A stretch of DNA of 64,000 nt from Bettongia penicillata ogilbyi (GCA_023548195.1 JAJHZJ010000336.1:1840704-1904703); one strand, 5' to 3'; counted from the stretch's first letter, positions 11,498 through 22,989 are shown. The notes: a model not told the origin generated them from the sequence alone. A program made the numbers and translations.

Positions 11498-11559
11498 TCC
11501 TCCTACTGTCTCCTGTTAGATTTGTTTCTCAAGATGTTTGTTCCATGAAGGAGAGAGAC

Positions 11560-11674
<115 letters not shown>

Positions 11675-12291
11675 TGTAGTAGTACACTTTGATTCATCAA
11701 GGACCTGGAATTTTTAGCAGTGCAAAGCTGTCAGTATTTCTACGGCTGTCAGTGTTGCTAGGGCTCCAAGGTCTTAGAGCTCTTTTTAAGTACTGTTTGG
11801 GGGGTTGAATTCAAGGGAGAACATTGTTTTAGTTTGGGAGAATAGCACCTCAGTCTTAAGAGGCTAGGATCAGATGGTTTATTTAATTGAATTGTCTCTC
11901 TCCTTACTCCAAAGAAAATTATAAGTACAGATGGTCCCAGTTGTGTTTTCAAAAAATCAGACATTTAGAACTTGAGATGATTTTCCCCAAGGAACAAGGT
12001 TAGAATGGCAGATGTGTTCATTTAGCAGGAGTGTGCTGGAGGTAGCTCTTACCAGCTCACTTTTCAGCGTGAGCTTTTATACTTCAGAAAGCAGCAAACT
12101 CTACAAATCAAGGCTTGATTTATTATTTTATTGATTTTCTAAATTTAAGAAAGTAATGAAGAAAATGTCAGTAATGCAAAGTAAACTTGAAAATGTGTTC
12201 TGCTTCTTGGAGGCAGTTGCTAAGTACCCCTAGTAACTAGAGTCCAGGATAGTCCACAAAAGCCTGGTTTATCTGAAGTGTAGCAGAAACT

Positions 12292-12438
12292 GATGATAGA
12301 TTTAGAGTTGGAAGAGATCTTAGAGACTATATGGTACAACCTCCTCTTTTGACAGGTGAAGGAAATGAGTCTCAGGTGGCAGAGCCAAGGTCTGAAGCCA
12401 AATACAAGCCCCCTCCTCTTTTCCCACTGTCTCATGTT
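12292..12438 (-). repeat. CORE-SINE with L3-type tail
   Basis: gagttggaagagatcttaga, then acaggtgaaggaaatgagtc; antisense. Confidence 0.7.
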
Positions 12439-12455
12439 AGCTCCTTCTTACTCCT

Positions 12456-12553
12456 TAAGAGTACTCTTAGAGCTAATAATTGGATAACACTACATTATGA
12501 TTAAGTGATTAACCAATAATGTAGTGGAAGTGTTACTATTAATAGTATTAGCT
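12456..12553. other. Palindrome-rich unique patch
   Basis: A perfect 14-bp palindrome TAAGAGTACTCTTA occupies 12456-12469. Next to it an imperfect inverted repeat runs from agctaata at 12471 to tattagct at 12553. Its core is CACTACATTAT (12488-12498) against ATAATGTAGTG (12516-12526). The 17-nt centre is AT-rich. I do not recognise it as a known repeat. Confidence 0.6.
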
Positions 12554-13520
12554 ATATCCAGGTCTCTATGGGTTAGCCTAGGAACCTGACTACCGTTTAT
12601 TATATTATTTGTATGGAGAAATGTCTTCAACAGTGAGAAAGGAATTCAGAAGTTTCGTAAATATCCCTCTTCGCTTATCCTCTTCCCTGCTGCGGTATCT
12701 GAGGGTAGTGTAGTGAACCATGAGAAGAAAACAGGGTGGGAGAGGTTTTTTGGGTTCTTAGGGGACACACATTTTATATCACTAGGATGTTCTTGGAGGT
12801 GAGGAATTCAGGAATGAAACCGATTGGATACTAAATATTGTCACACTCCTTGCCCAAAGAGAACAAATTATATGTTCCTTGAACTTAGAATATCAGGGGA
12901 GGATTTGTTCTCCTCCTTTTTCTTCCTTTGTCAGAGATGAGATCCTGCATGGAGTGACCGGGCTGGACTAGAACACCAAGGCAACTGTGTCTTTCCCCTC
13001 TTTCCCTTTTTGTTCTAGGTCATCCTCTCTCTTGACATCAACAGGTGTTGGTGGCTTTTGCTATAAGAGTGACAGTCCCCCAGCCTGGTCAGCTTTATTG
13101 TTGGAAATAAATGGGTTTACTTTGGATTCTTACCAGTTCCTCTTCTCTTTCCTTCCCCAAAATAAACAGCAGCTGCTAGCAATCCTCAGTCTCTGACTAG
13201 CTGGGCTGTTCCTGCTTCTGTCAGCAGCCCTAGTTCTTCCTTGGTCTGCCCCTTTTGGTTTTGATAGCCTGGGCTTTTGTAGGCCCTTTGGTTTTCTACC
13301 AATCACACTCCTGGTGTGGTCTGAAGGACAGCTGGTTTGTGTGGGTCCTGCCATCTCACTAGCACAGCTGACTTTTATCTTCTAACCGTGCAATTTATTC
13401 TGGGGCAAAGTGTTCCCTTGGGTTAGGTGGAAGAAGTAAGCCAGCTTGGCACTAACTATCCACGAAACAAATAATGTACATGTGCGGGTAACTAAGAGGG
13501 GCTGGTATTATGTCTTAGAG

Positions 13521-13576
13521 TTATAAGATCATAGGACTTAGAGCTGGAAGGAATCTAAAGATCTTTTAATCTGACC
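13521..13576 (-). repeat. CORE-SINE with L3-type tail, first part (split)
   Basis: gagctggaaggaatctaaag then cttttaatctgacc. It is interrupted at 13577 by a sense CORE-SINE and resumes at 13794. Confidence 0.75.
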
Positions 13577-13790
13577 AGTGATAAAGCAGAAAGAGCTCTT
13601 GACTTGTAATGGGAGGCTCAAATTTCAATTCTATCTTCTACCTGTGTGACCTTGGGCAAGTCCTCTATCCTCTCTGGACTTTTGTTTACCCATCTATAAA
13701 ATGAGCTGGTTGGACCTGATGAACTACATCAACAACGTGCATTGATGAATTGCAGTGTGTCTTCCAGCTAAGTCTTTGAACCTATGATAT
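13577..13790 (+). repeat. CORE-SINE inserted in another CORE-SINE
   Basis: agtgataaagcagaaagagc, gtgtgaccttgggcaagtcc, acccatctataaaatgagct in sense order, lying between two halves of an antisense copy. Confidence 0.75.
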
Positions 13791-13793
13791 ATG

Positions 13794-13945
13794 AAACTCT
13801 CCATTTTATTGCTGGGGAGAACAGAGACCCAGAAGATTATGTGACTTATTCAAAGGCAGAGGCATTATTAATAACAGAGGTGGATTTAGAATCTAGGTTT
13901 GACTCTAAATTCAGTGCTGTTTCCACTGTCCCTCTTGCTTTTACA
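13794..13945 (-). repeat. CORE-SINE with L3-type tail, second part
   Basis: ctccattttattgctgggga, gtgacttattcaaaggcaga, tttccactgtccctcttgct: the remainder of the copy begun at 13521. Confidence 0.7.
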
Positions 13946-14163
13946 ACCTGGTTTCTTTCAGGTGTTTGGGTCCATACTATTTTGCCTCTCCCAGCCTTCC
14001 ATTTCAAAGAGGTGGTCTATAAAATCCATGACAAAAGAAAATCAACTTTAAAAAGAAAAACAAACAAAACTCCATCTTTCAATATTTCTGCTGGTGCAAG
14101 AAATTACAAACAAGAAAAACTAGCTTAGAATATTAGATCCTGTGCTGCTGGGTGTGCAGTGGC

Positions 14164-14203
14164 ACTGTGAGCGGTGCTGTGACGCTGTGAGCGGCGTTGT
14201 GGT
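14164..14203. repeat. Two-copy 20-bp tandem repeat, CpG-containing
   Basis: ACTGTGAGCGGTGCTGTGAC is followed by GCTGTGAGCGGCGTTGTGGT (15 of 20 matching). The three CpGs in 40 bp stand out against CpG-poor surroundings. Confidence 0.7.
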
Positions 14204-14606
14204 TTATCCCTTCGGGACTGGTGGGTTATCTCTCCTACTGTACAAGTAACGATAGCTCTTTTCATCCATGTTATTCACACGCTCTCCTCGTAGGCCAGCA
14301 GCTGAGGTCCTGAATGACTTTGGCTTCCTTTCCCCTCTATTCTCTACCCTGGGAAACTCCTATTAGCTTTGGCTTCATTTTTTTTCCTCTCCCTGTTTCA
14401 AAGGCTGAGTTGGGAATACTTGCTTGAACATCCAGGCCCAAACCAGTTATCTTCATTGAATAACCATGAAGATGAGGTTTGGGTCACCCTTCCAGGCATT
14501 TTGACAGATGACAGAATGGAGGTGCTAGCTATACTCACAAACACAAGCACTTCCCCATTATTCAGGATAAGGAATAAGTACATTTAAGGAAGGAAGTAGA
14601 AGAGGG

Positions 14607-14765
14607 AGTAGAGGAAAGAGTACTAGAATTGGAGCTGGATGACCTGGGTGCCAGTGCTGGCACCTATGTGACCTAGAACAAATGACTTCAGTTTCCTCAT
14701 CTGGACAATGAAAGGGCTAGAGTAAATGATCTTTGGGGTCCTTTTTGGCTCTAAATTGTGTGACC
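14607..14765 (+). repeat. CORE-SINE with L3-type tail
   Basis: gaggaaagagtactagaatt, cagtttcctcatctggacaa, agtaaatgatctttggggtc. Confidence 0.75.
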
Positions 14766-15190
14766 ACCTTCTTGTCTTCTGTCTCCCTTATTGCTTTTTC
14801 TCATTCCAGATGCCTTCTTGGTATAAGAGGAAATTGCCATCTTGGGATTGGTGGTGATGGGAGTAAGTGGCTGCCATGATGAGTCTTGAGCTGTCACAAC
14901 AGGTGGTGTCTGGTTCCCATCTTGGACAGGGCCACTGCAGCCTGTGCGGTGTATATTTAGAACCCTTGCAAGACCTTGTGGTTCAGCCATATTCTGAGCT
15001 CCTAGAGCGTTCCCTAAGGAAGAGACTCAGAACTAATTTCGGAGAGGAGATTGTAAACCTGAGTCCTGATTCATGCCTGCGGTCTTCAAATTCAGTTCTT
15101 GATGATCCCCTTTAAGCTCTCTCCCACGGAACATCCCATGGCAAGTTGCCAGCATCCCTGCTGGTACAAATATTGAGAGTTTTCTTATAT

Positions 15191-15245
15191 CCTAGATCTC
15201 ATAATGTTGAAGCTGGAAGAGATCCTGGAATCTGGCTGGTTGTAT
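15191..15245 (-). repeat. CORE-SINE with L3-type tail, first part (split)
   Basis: tgttgaagctggaagagatc. It breaks off into an AT-rich insert. Confidence 0.6.
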
Positions 15246-15249
15246 TCTT

Positions 15250-15454
15250 TATGTCCTTTTTTTTAAATTGTGTTTTTTAAATTGACTTAACTCAAATATT
15301 TTAATATACAATGAAAAAAGATCGTTTATAAAGTCATCAACTCCTGTTGTATACAATTTGTTTGAGAGAAAGAGGGAAATGAATATTAAATTTAGCAAGG
15401 TAGTAACAAGAGTTCCCTGTTTCTTTGTGTTCCCGTCTGAACTTCTTTTTGTTT
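15250..15454 (-). repeat. L1-like AT-rich insert
   Basis: Starts with a T-run and tttaaattgacttaactcaa, resembling antisense L1 3' ends elsewhere in the window (for example 18640). It lies between two parts of one CORE-SINE. Confidence 0.4.
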
Positions 15455-15572
15455 CTTCCTCATTTTGCAGATAAGGAAACTGAGGCCAAAAAAGTTGAAA
15501 TGACTTGCCCAGAGCCAGAAAGCTGGGAAAGCCATTATTAGAACCTAGGTCTGCTACGTCTTACTATAGGCA
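15455..15572 (-). repeat. CORE-SINE with L3-type tail, second part
   Basis: ttcctcattttgcagataag, gaaactgaggcc, tgacttgcccagagccagaa. Confidence 0.75.
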
Positions 15573-16346
15573 GGGGAGACTAGTTGAGTATTATCATCTT
15601 TCTTAGAAGAACATAATGTTAGGGGAAAATTAGAGTGTGGAATACCACCTCCTGAGTAAGAACAGATTGAGAAATTAGAGTTTTCTAAACTCTCACGGGG
15701 AGTGCCTTTGTGTTGATGCAAAAACATTGAACGGAAGCTAAGCTTTGTAAACATGGGAATCAAGCCTTTTTTTGAGTCATCTTAGAAAAAAATAAACAAG
15801 GAAACATAGATAAATAGAAATCTAATATCTCCTCCATCTAGGCAGTCTGGGAAAGGGTGAGTTAGACTTTGAAAAGAATAGAGTTTTTAAGATTTTGAAA
15901 CTCTGTAAGCAGCTGTTTGTAGGTTCCCTTATGTGAGCAAGTTGCCTGACCTATTTCTGGCTCATTTTATCCATCTACAAATTGGGGTCAAATTACATAG
16001 TGCTAGATTATCATGCCACCACACTGCTTCTTCTAACAATCCTAGAAATCCTTTGAGTACAGATATCTGAATGATGGTGCCATTTCAGAACACTTGGATG
16101 ATAATATGTGAAGCTTAAACTCATCCTTCTCACATTTAGGTGGTGGAAACTCATGTCACATTTCAGGTGGAAAAAGTGAATCCTCACCTAGGTCTAGTCC
16201 AGAATGATGCAATGTAAGAGTGAAAATGGGAAACTGAGTAACTAGTGGGGTTATGTTCTCACTATTACGATAAACTCTTGCTTACCTAGGGAAGAGATAG
16301 CAGACAAATAACAATCACGATGAGTGCTACTGTTTATATTGGGGAA

Positions 16347-16529
16347 TATTAACCTAATTGATTTCAGGGACCCGTGAACTTAGATGGAGGAAGAAATGAC
16401 CTTTTTATTTCAGCACAGTTTCCTTTGTAATCCTACGTATTTCGTTTTGTTCATATTCTGAGGGAATATTCCTAGGTTTCACCAGACTTCGAAAGGGGTT
16501 CATAACACAAGAAAAGTGAAGAACTTCTG
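16347..16529. repeat. hAT-like non-autonomous DNA transposon relic
   Basis: Ends resemble short terminal inverted repeats (tattaacctaattga versus aaaagtgaagaacttctg). The interior cagggacccgtgaacttaga and ttcaccagacttcgaaaggg matches an old mammalian element whose ends read ttaagaacc. Confidence 0.55.
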
Positions 16530-16545
16530 ATTAATATGGTTACTT

Positions 16546-16747
16546 AAGATTTATTCTTGTTGCCTCATAACAACCATGTAAGGAAAGTGCTACTATTATC
16601 CTCATTTCGCAGATGAGGAAACCGAGGCTAAAAGAGGTTCAGTGACTTTTCCAGGGTCACAGAACTATTGAGTGTCCAGGACAGGATTCAACATCAGATC
16701 TGTGTGACTCCAAGTTTAGGATTCGATTCACCATGCTACCTAGCTGC
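16546..16747 (-). repeat. MIR-type CORE-SINE, near full length
   Basis: ctcatttcgcagatgaggaa, accgaggctaaaagag, ccatgctacctagctgcc; antisense. Confidence 0.85.
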
Positions 16748-17158
16748 CTTGAGGCAGTTGAGGAGCTTAGAGAAAATAAAAGTGACTCTCATGAAGAAGC
16801 CTGGAAAAAGGACTACCACCAACTGAATCCCATCGTTCCAGGCTGGTACCAGGGTACTAACTTTGCTTATTATTATTAATAATAGTAAAATAGCAATGAT
16901 AGTTACCATAATGGTGGTGATGCTGACCAAGATGTCCTCAGAGACCACAGCACTCCCTCTAAAGAACGAGACAAGAGGAAAGAGGAGGGAGATGGAACTT
17001 GATGATATTACCAGAGTCCAGTATGTGATAGTTTGGACAAGTGCCTGTTTCTAAGACGGGAGGATGCAGTAACTTCCCAGGAACTGAGCAGCTCAGAAGA
17101 GAGCCTTCCCAAAGGCTTGTGGAAAAGAAGGGAACACCTTTTTTTCTTGCCTGTAAGT

Positions 17159-17753
17159 CAGGGGTTTCCAAACTTATTTGGCCAACTACCCCCTTTTAAA
17201 AAAAATTTATTCAGCACCCTCCTGGAAGTTTACTTTCTTTTACCCTTTAGTGTTCTAAAAAAAAAAAAAAGATTTGAATCATTTCAAAAGATATAAATTA
17301 TTTATAAAAATGACAAATCATAAATTTAATAATTTATTGTGAATTTGTGGGGGATTTTCCTGCATTGAAATTTTGATGAGACATTATAAACAAGTCATTG
17401 CATGCACATATTCCTTCTGATGTATACTGGACTTTCTGACAGCATGTGCCAGGCTCACCTGCCAACACTTCCTTGTTAAGACCTGTCTGCAGACTTGACC
17501 ACTGATGGATTATAACTTGCATTTTGTCTGTTTATTTGGAAAATAATGCAATCACTATGACTTTAACTTTGTTATACAACAGATGAAACATGTATGAATA
17601 GTTTTTCAAAATTTTCTTATCTTCTTTCTTTATGCTTCCACTGCCCTCTTATTTTTATTCAACACCCCTCTAATTGCACCCAACACTGCTACCATCCCAC
17701 TGGCTTGTTCCAGAGCCCCCTGGGAGTGGTATCACCCACTTTGGGAACCTATG
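17159..17753. mobile_element. hAT-type non-autonomous DNA transposon, about 595 bp
   Basis: The 5' end is caggggtttccaaacttatt and the 3' end is cccactttgggaacctatg, imperfect terminal inverted repeats of the CAGGGGTTCCCAAAC kind. The interior is AT-rich, with no transposase frame. The three-base A/T homopolymers and lost ends indicate an old copy. An 8-bp target duplication could not be confirmed. Confidence 0.65.
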
Positions 17754-17754
17754 T

Positions 17755-18240
17755 ATTATTGCACCCTGTCCATCCTAGACAGATGATTATCTCTCTCTTT
17801 TTATAATAGGGAAAGTTATATCAAAGTCTGCAGCAAGGTAAGTTGGAAGTAACCCATATAATTAAAGCGAGAAGATTGGAAGGAAGCAGACTCAGGATAA
17901 TTTTAGTTTGACCCATAAAGCTTATCTTCTTGTTTTAATCACGTTGGGAATAATTCTGATGTTTTTTGCTTAGCACACTCTTCCTTCTTTGAAGAAGGAG
18001 AAGTGATGTTTCATGCCAGGTATGTCTTGAAAGGTGAGTATTGCATCAGCTGCCTTATTTTCATTAAGGAAGGAGTAAAGGAAATCTCCTTTCTGTCCTT
18101 AAAAGAGTGAACTGGAACTAGGTTCTACAGGATAGTATGACTTGAGTTTCTAGGGGGAGTTTAGTAGACATGAAAGACCTGTGAGTTCAGAAAGTCCCAG
18201 TGATTCAGATCTCAGAAATAATCCTGTCTACCAAGCCTCT
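17755..18240. other. Unassigned intronic sequence
   Basis: No gene or repeat recognised. Confidence 0.35.
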
Positions 18241-18241
18241 C

Positions 18242-18416
18242 TAGAGCATTGATGTCAACCTCAAATAGAAATGGGGGTCACCAAACCATGCAAAGGAAAC
18301 CATATTTTAACATTGTCTATGTTCTATTGTGTATTTATTTTGCTGCTTACTTCCTTATTACATCTTAATCTAATTTAAGGAGTGAGGTGGGCCCCATGTT
18401 TGACACCTCTGCCCTA
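18242..18416. mobile_element. hAT-type non-autonomous element, 175 bp
   Basis: Terminal inverted repeats of about 17 bp: tagagcattgatgtcaa at the start and the reverse complement tagggcagaggtgtcaa at the end (four mismatches). The interior contains ctatgttctattgtgtattt. Confidence 0.6.
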
Positions 18417-18634
18417 ATATCATTTAAACTTAGGAAGAGGTACCTTCAAAAAGTCTGAGAATTTCATTACAAAACACAGAGTCAGGCTTTTGGATGTCAG
18501 AGGAGAAGGAAAAAAAATACATTTCTCCTGGTTCCCAGACTCTTTTAGGCTGTATCTTCCATTTTTGTTCATTCACATCTCTACTGTATGCTCCAGGAAG
18601 GGTTATAGGATTTCTTTTTTTTTCTTTTTCTTTG

Positions 18635-19150
18635 TGACTCACATTTTATTTTTTAATTAAATTTATTTCTTATGAACAAAGTCTAATATTTTCTCTCCCT
18701 CCCACCTCCCCTGCCTGCCACTGATTTAAAAAAGGGAGAGAAAAAAATAAAACCCAAATATATACAGTCAAACAAACAAATTCCTGCATTGGCCATAACC
18801 AATATGTTTTCATCTATACCATGAGTCTGTCACCTCTTGTTCATCTGATTTATTTTTCCCCACTTAATAGTTTTTTTTTCAATTTTAAATTACATATAAA
18901 GAGAGTTTTCAACATTTACTTTTATAAAATTTTGAGTTCCAATTTTTTTCTCCCTTCCTCACCACTCCTCTCTCCTAGATGGCATGCAATCTGATATAGG
19001 TTATACTTATTAAACATATTTCCACATTAATCATGTTGTGAAAGAAGACTCAGAACAAAAAGGGAAAATGCATGAGAAAGAAAAAAAGGAGAGCAAATAG
19101 TATGCTTTGATCTGTATTCAGACTCCATAGTACTTTCTCTGGATGTAGAT
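18635..19150 (-). repeat. L1-like 3' end sequence, antisense (two segments)
   Basis: cattttattttttaattaaa, then a polypyrimidine stretch with tctctccctcccacc. From 18880 there is a second start (aattttaaattacatataaa), followed by cttcctcaccactcctctct and tttccacattaatcatgttg. This is the usual wording of antisense L1 3'-UTRs in marsupials, from memory. Confidence 0.55.
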
Positions 19151-19156
19151 TGCTCA

Positions 19157-19260
19157 TACTATTTAGAGATGAAAGGGACCTTAGTGGTCATCTAGTCTGT
19201 AACTTAAATTTTATAAATGAGGAATCTGAGACTTAGAAATGTTAAGTGACATTCCCATGA
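19157..19260 (-). repeat. CORE-SINE with L3-type tail, first part (split by L2)
   Basis: gaaagggaccttagtggtca, aaatgaggaatctgagactt, taagtgacattcccatga. Confidence 0.8.
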
Positions 19261-19376
19261 ATGAATGAATTCTAAAAAGCATTTATGAAGCACTTACTTG
19301 TGTAAAATGTTGGAAATACAAAAAGAAAAGTAAGACAAATCCTACTCTCAAGACACTCCCATGCTAATAGGTTCAC
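19261..19376 (-). repeat. L2 LINE 3' fragment inserted in a CORE-SINE
   Basis: aagcatttatgaagcactta, then caaatcctactctcaagaca. It is flanked by attcccatga (19251-19260) and attccatga (19377-19385), apparent target-site duplications. Confidence 0.75.
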
Positions 19377-19385
19377 ATTCCATGA

Positions 19386-19480
19386 TCACAAAAGGAGTCA
19401 GTGGCAGAGGAGAGTTTTGAACCCAGATCCTATAGTGACAAAACTGTTCATGATAGCCTGCCTGAGCTATTCCATTGTAG
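19386..19480 (-). repeat. CORE-SINE, second part
   Basis: ggagtcagtggcagaggaga, gttttgaacccagatcctat: the CORE and head of the copy begun at 19157. Confidence 0.75.
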
Positions 19481-19690
19481 AAAGGTAAGTCTGCCTTTTT
19501 TCTGCTTCTGTTCCGTGTGGGCTTGATTTGTCTCTAAGGGCACTTCTGGCTCTGATGGTATTAGTATTTGTGAGATTAAATAATTCATTTGAAATTAAAT
19601 AGAAATCCTTTGGAGATTTTCTTTAAATCAGCTCTCCTCTATTTAAGGTAGGTCAGCTATAGTACTGATTATTACTTTTGGCAAAGCAGG

Positions 19691-19788
19691 TATCATAGAG
19701 TCAGGTTTAAGGGACCTCAGAGGCCATCTAGTTCATTTTACAGATGAGCAAACAGAAGCCCTGTTTAGGTTAGGGACTCCAGAGCTTG
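19691..19788 (-). repeat. CORE-SINE tail fragment
   Basis: gggacctcagaggccatcta, gttcattttacagatgagca. Confidence 0.7.
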
Positions 19789-19789
19789 G

Positions 19790-20770
19790 ACTGTGAGAGG
19801 GGGCTTACAGTGAATTACCAGGAATGAGGAGAAGCTGATGTTTCTCCTTCTGATTTTCTCAGAATCCTTCATTAAGTAAACTCACTTCTTCACAAAGTCA
19901 AGCATATTCCATCTCACCCCTGCAAACTGGCATGGGACTCTGTGGACAAGTTCACAGACATTGAGAAAGAGGTTTCCTTCAGTGATCTTGGAGAAAGGGG
20001 TGCATTTCCTTCCTGCTGGGCTCCCAGATTCTGGCTGTGCAGTTTGTCTAAATCCCTCCAGGAAAATATGAAACTCTGGTGCCTGGTGCCATTTATTCCT
20101 ATTTCTTCCTGCGGCCAGTTTGGGGGAGAAGGAAAGGGAACAAAAGTGGCCTTTACTTACCTATTGCTGAGTGGATTCTTTTCAACAAAACAAACTATGA
20201 ACATCTTGACTTGTTTTTAAATATTGAAACTGGCTCCTCTCCACTCCACCCCATCCTCACTCTCACAAGTGAAAGTTGTTGGGGATCCTGGCCAGGTATT
20301 GCTTTTAGGACCCAAAGTCTTGAGAAATCTTGGGACTCTCCTAGGAAGTAGCTGATGAAAAAGTCACCAGTGGCTTGGGAGTGTACCCCAAGTGAAACCA
20401 TCCCTAGACAAATATGCCACCTTAAGAAAAAACCTACCTCATCTCTTTTTCTTCCTTAGTTGTCGGTGTGGTTAAGTTCCCTGTACTCTCCTCCCTCCCC
20501 CATCAAAAATAGCCTTTAGAACTTTCTTTTGTGACTGACATTTATGACCAGTTGTTGGTAGATCTGCCTTTTAATCTTGACCAAAAGCTCCAGTTCAAGG
20601 GCTGAAACCGTAGTATTAGGATTTCAAACATTAGCTAGGGTAGAAAAACAGGAGGATTCGTGGGGATTGGGTCAGATTTGACCTTGAAGGCCTCCACAGC
20701 CTGGGGCCCTGTGGATAATTTCTCTCTGGTGCTCAAGGTATTTTAAAAACTGGACAAACCTAAACTCTTA
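19790..20770. other. Unique intronic stretch
   Basis: No gene, RNA or interspersed repeat recognised. Overlapping short open frames here lack any recognisable domain. Confidence 0.35.
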
Positions 20771-20771
20771 T

Positions 20772-20965
20772 GGTCCAGTGGAAAGAGTTGGGGTGGGAAG
20801 GAGATATTGGAATCAGAGGATCTTAACTTGCATTCTGTCTGGGTCTTCTACTTCTGTGGGACCATGGCTGTTTTAGCCAATTAATTTGAACTCTTGTCCT
20901 TAAGTTTCCTTATCTGTAAATGAAAGGGTTAGCTTTCATGACCTAAGATCTCTTCCTATGAGTTT
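20772..20965 (+). repeat. CORE-SINE with L3-type tail
   Basis: gtccagtggaaagagttggg, gtttccttatctgtaaatga, ttcatgacctaagatctctt. Confidence 0.65.
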
Positions 20966-21003
20966 CCCCATATATTATACTGACTTACTTTAGATCAGGT
21001 ATT

Positions 21004-21480
21004 TTTTAAATTAATTTTTTTTATTCTAGCATTCCAGAATCACTAAATATAACTTAGATTATTATTTTTCCCTCCCTTTCTCCTTCTTCTCCCCTCCCTC
21101 CCCGAGATAGCATTACAATTTTACATAGGTTCTACACATACATTCCTATTAAATACATTTTCACCACAGTTGTGCTGCATAGAAGAATTGAAATGAATGG
21201 GAGAAATCATATAACAAACCAAAACGTAATACAAAAGAAAATGATCTGCTACATTCTGCAATTGAATTCCATAGTTATTTTTGTGGATGTGGAAGGCATT
21301 TTGCCTTAAAATACCATGGGGAATTTTTTTTAAGTCCTTGCATTGCAATGAAGTTCCAAGTTTACCAGAAAAAACCCTCGCCACTGTGGTCATTGCTGTG
21401 CACAAAGTTCTCCTGGTTCTGCTCCTTTAGCTCAACATCAGATCATATAAGTCTTTCCAGGACTTTCTGAAGTCTTCCTA
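21004..21480 (-). repeat. L1-like 3' end, antisense
   Basis: Polypyrimidine block (tccctccctttctccttctt) and, further on, gttctcctggttctgctcct and catataagtctttccaggac, the marker wording of antisense L1 3'-UTR copies in this window. Confidence 0.65.
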
Positions 21481-21484
21481 GATC

Positions 21485-21735
21485 AGGCATTTTTAACCTT
21501 TGAGGGTCTTGCAACATTTTCATGGACAGATTTCAGGGGGTCTGTGACTTGTAAAGGGAAAAAATATGTCTCTATATGTCTTTATTTTCACTAACCTCTA
21601 ACTGAAAACTAAAATTACCTTCAATTATTTATTTTAGCTTCAGTTATTGAAAACATTACTCTGAGAAGGTTCTACAGGCTTCACCAAACTGTGAAAGGCA
21701 TATGCTACACAAAAAAGATTAAGAACTTTTCCTTT
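21485..21735. repeat. hAT-like non-autonomous DNA transposon relic
   Basis: Starts caggcatttttaacctttga and ends acaaaaaagattaagaactt. The interior ctctgagaaggttctacagg and ggcttcaccaaactgtgaaa is shared with the copy at 16347. Confidence 0.6.
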
Positions 21736-21810
21736 TAGATATAAGTTGTCCCACAGTTCCATGAGCAGTTGTGTTCAAAACTGATGCTTGAACCTGGGGT
21801 AGAGGAAGGT

Positions 21811-21925
21811 CATTGATTTAGAGCTAGAAGTGACCTTTGATTTTGTCTAGTGTAGCCAATGGATTTCATAGTTGAGGAAACCTGAGGCCCATGCATGTTA
21901 AGTGGCACAAAGAATTAAGATAATC
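21811..21925 (-). repeat. CORE-SINE with L3-type tail, partial
   Basis: atttagagctagaagtgacc, catagttgaggaaacctgag. Confidence 0.65.
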
Positions 21926-22029
21926 CTGGGAGTAAGGAGAAGAGGGAGGAGTCTATCCAAGACCCCCAACCCCCACTCCCAACCTAACCCAACTCTATGC
22001 ATTATGCCACATCACTTTGTAAAGCCAGT

Positions 22030-22975
22030 CCAGAGTACACCCCCATGGATGACAGCAGACCGAGAGAGATTTCATTTTTAAAGTATGGTAAAACTTCTGT
22101 TAACCTGCCCCCAAATAACTAGAACTCTGAATTAACCAGATTTCTCCCCGCCTCCCCCACTTGCTTTCTAGTTTAAAGAGAGAGAGGTTACTAGTAAGAA
22201 AATTTCAGGGATTTACTTATTCCCCAAAATTGGAGGTGGTAGAGGAGAGTGGGAATGGCTTGAAGTCAAGTTACATTAAACCCTGCTCCCTTCACCTTTA
22301 AAGCTGAAGTCCTGGACCGAAATCCAATGTATAGTGGGATTCTCTATGAGCTCCTGAAGCTGTCAGACTCATTCCTCAAAATGGGTGAGGTCCCCCACCA
22401 TTGACTGTATTTATTGAGGTAGATGAAAGAGTCTCAGATGTCTTAGAATGTTTTTCATAACAGCAGGAGCTGAAGCTAAAGGGGTTTTCTGGTCTACTCT
22501 CTGCTAATGGGAGGTTTCTATGGAATAGGGTCCCTCTCTTTCCCCAGAGATGAGGTTCTTTGGGTCTTTCAGGTATTTCAAAAGACACAACAGTGTTTGG
22601 AATCATAGTTTGAGATCTTCCTTACCCTCATTCCCAAACCTGCCTCCCCCATCATGATTCCCTTTTAGAAAACACAAAATCAGGGACTTTGATCTAAGCA
22701 TACATCAGTTTATTTGTACCCATGCTAAATTCAGCCTTACATTTCAACATGTTATATGAGTTAAAGAAACAAGATAACCCAAGACCTCTGGGTGCTTTTG
22801 ATTAGAGACCAGAATCAGATGGTGGGAATTCCCAAACGACTATATTTCTAGTTAGATAAGAATCGGCTAGGGCCAAGGCAGTTTGAGCCAACATTTTATT
22901 TGTTTAACATTTCTGGTAACTTTAGAGTAGGAAGAATATAGCAGCAAACAACTGTTTGTTTTCTTACCAGGGGAA
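22030..22975. other. Unique intronic stretch
   Basis: No gene or repeat recognised. Confidence 0.35.
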
Positions 22976-22989
22976 CATCTGGGCAGGAT

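Noticed and set aside
19942..19990. gtggacaagttcac as the downstream PX exon (LDKFP)
   Set aside because: It lies upstream of the found exon, lacks the rest of the motif and has no splice sites.
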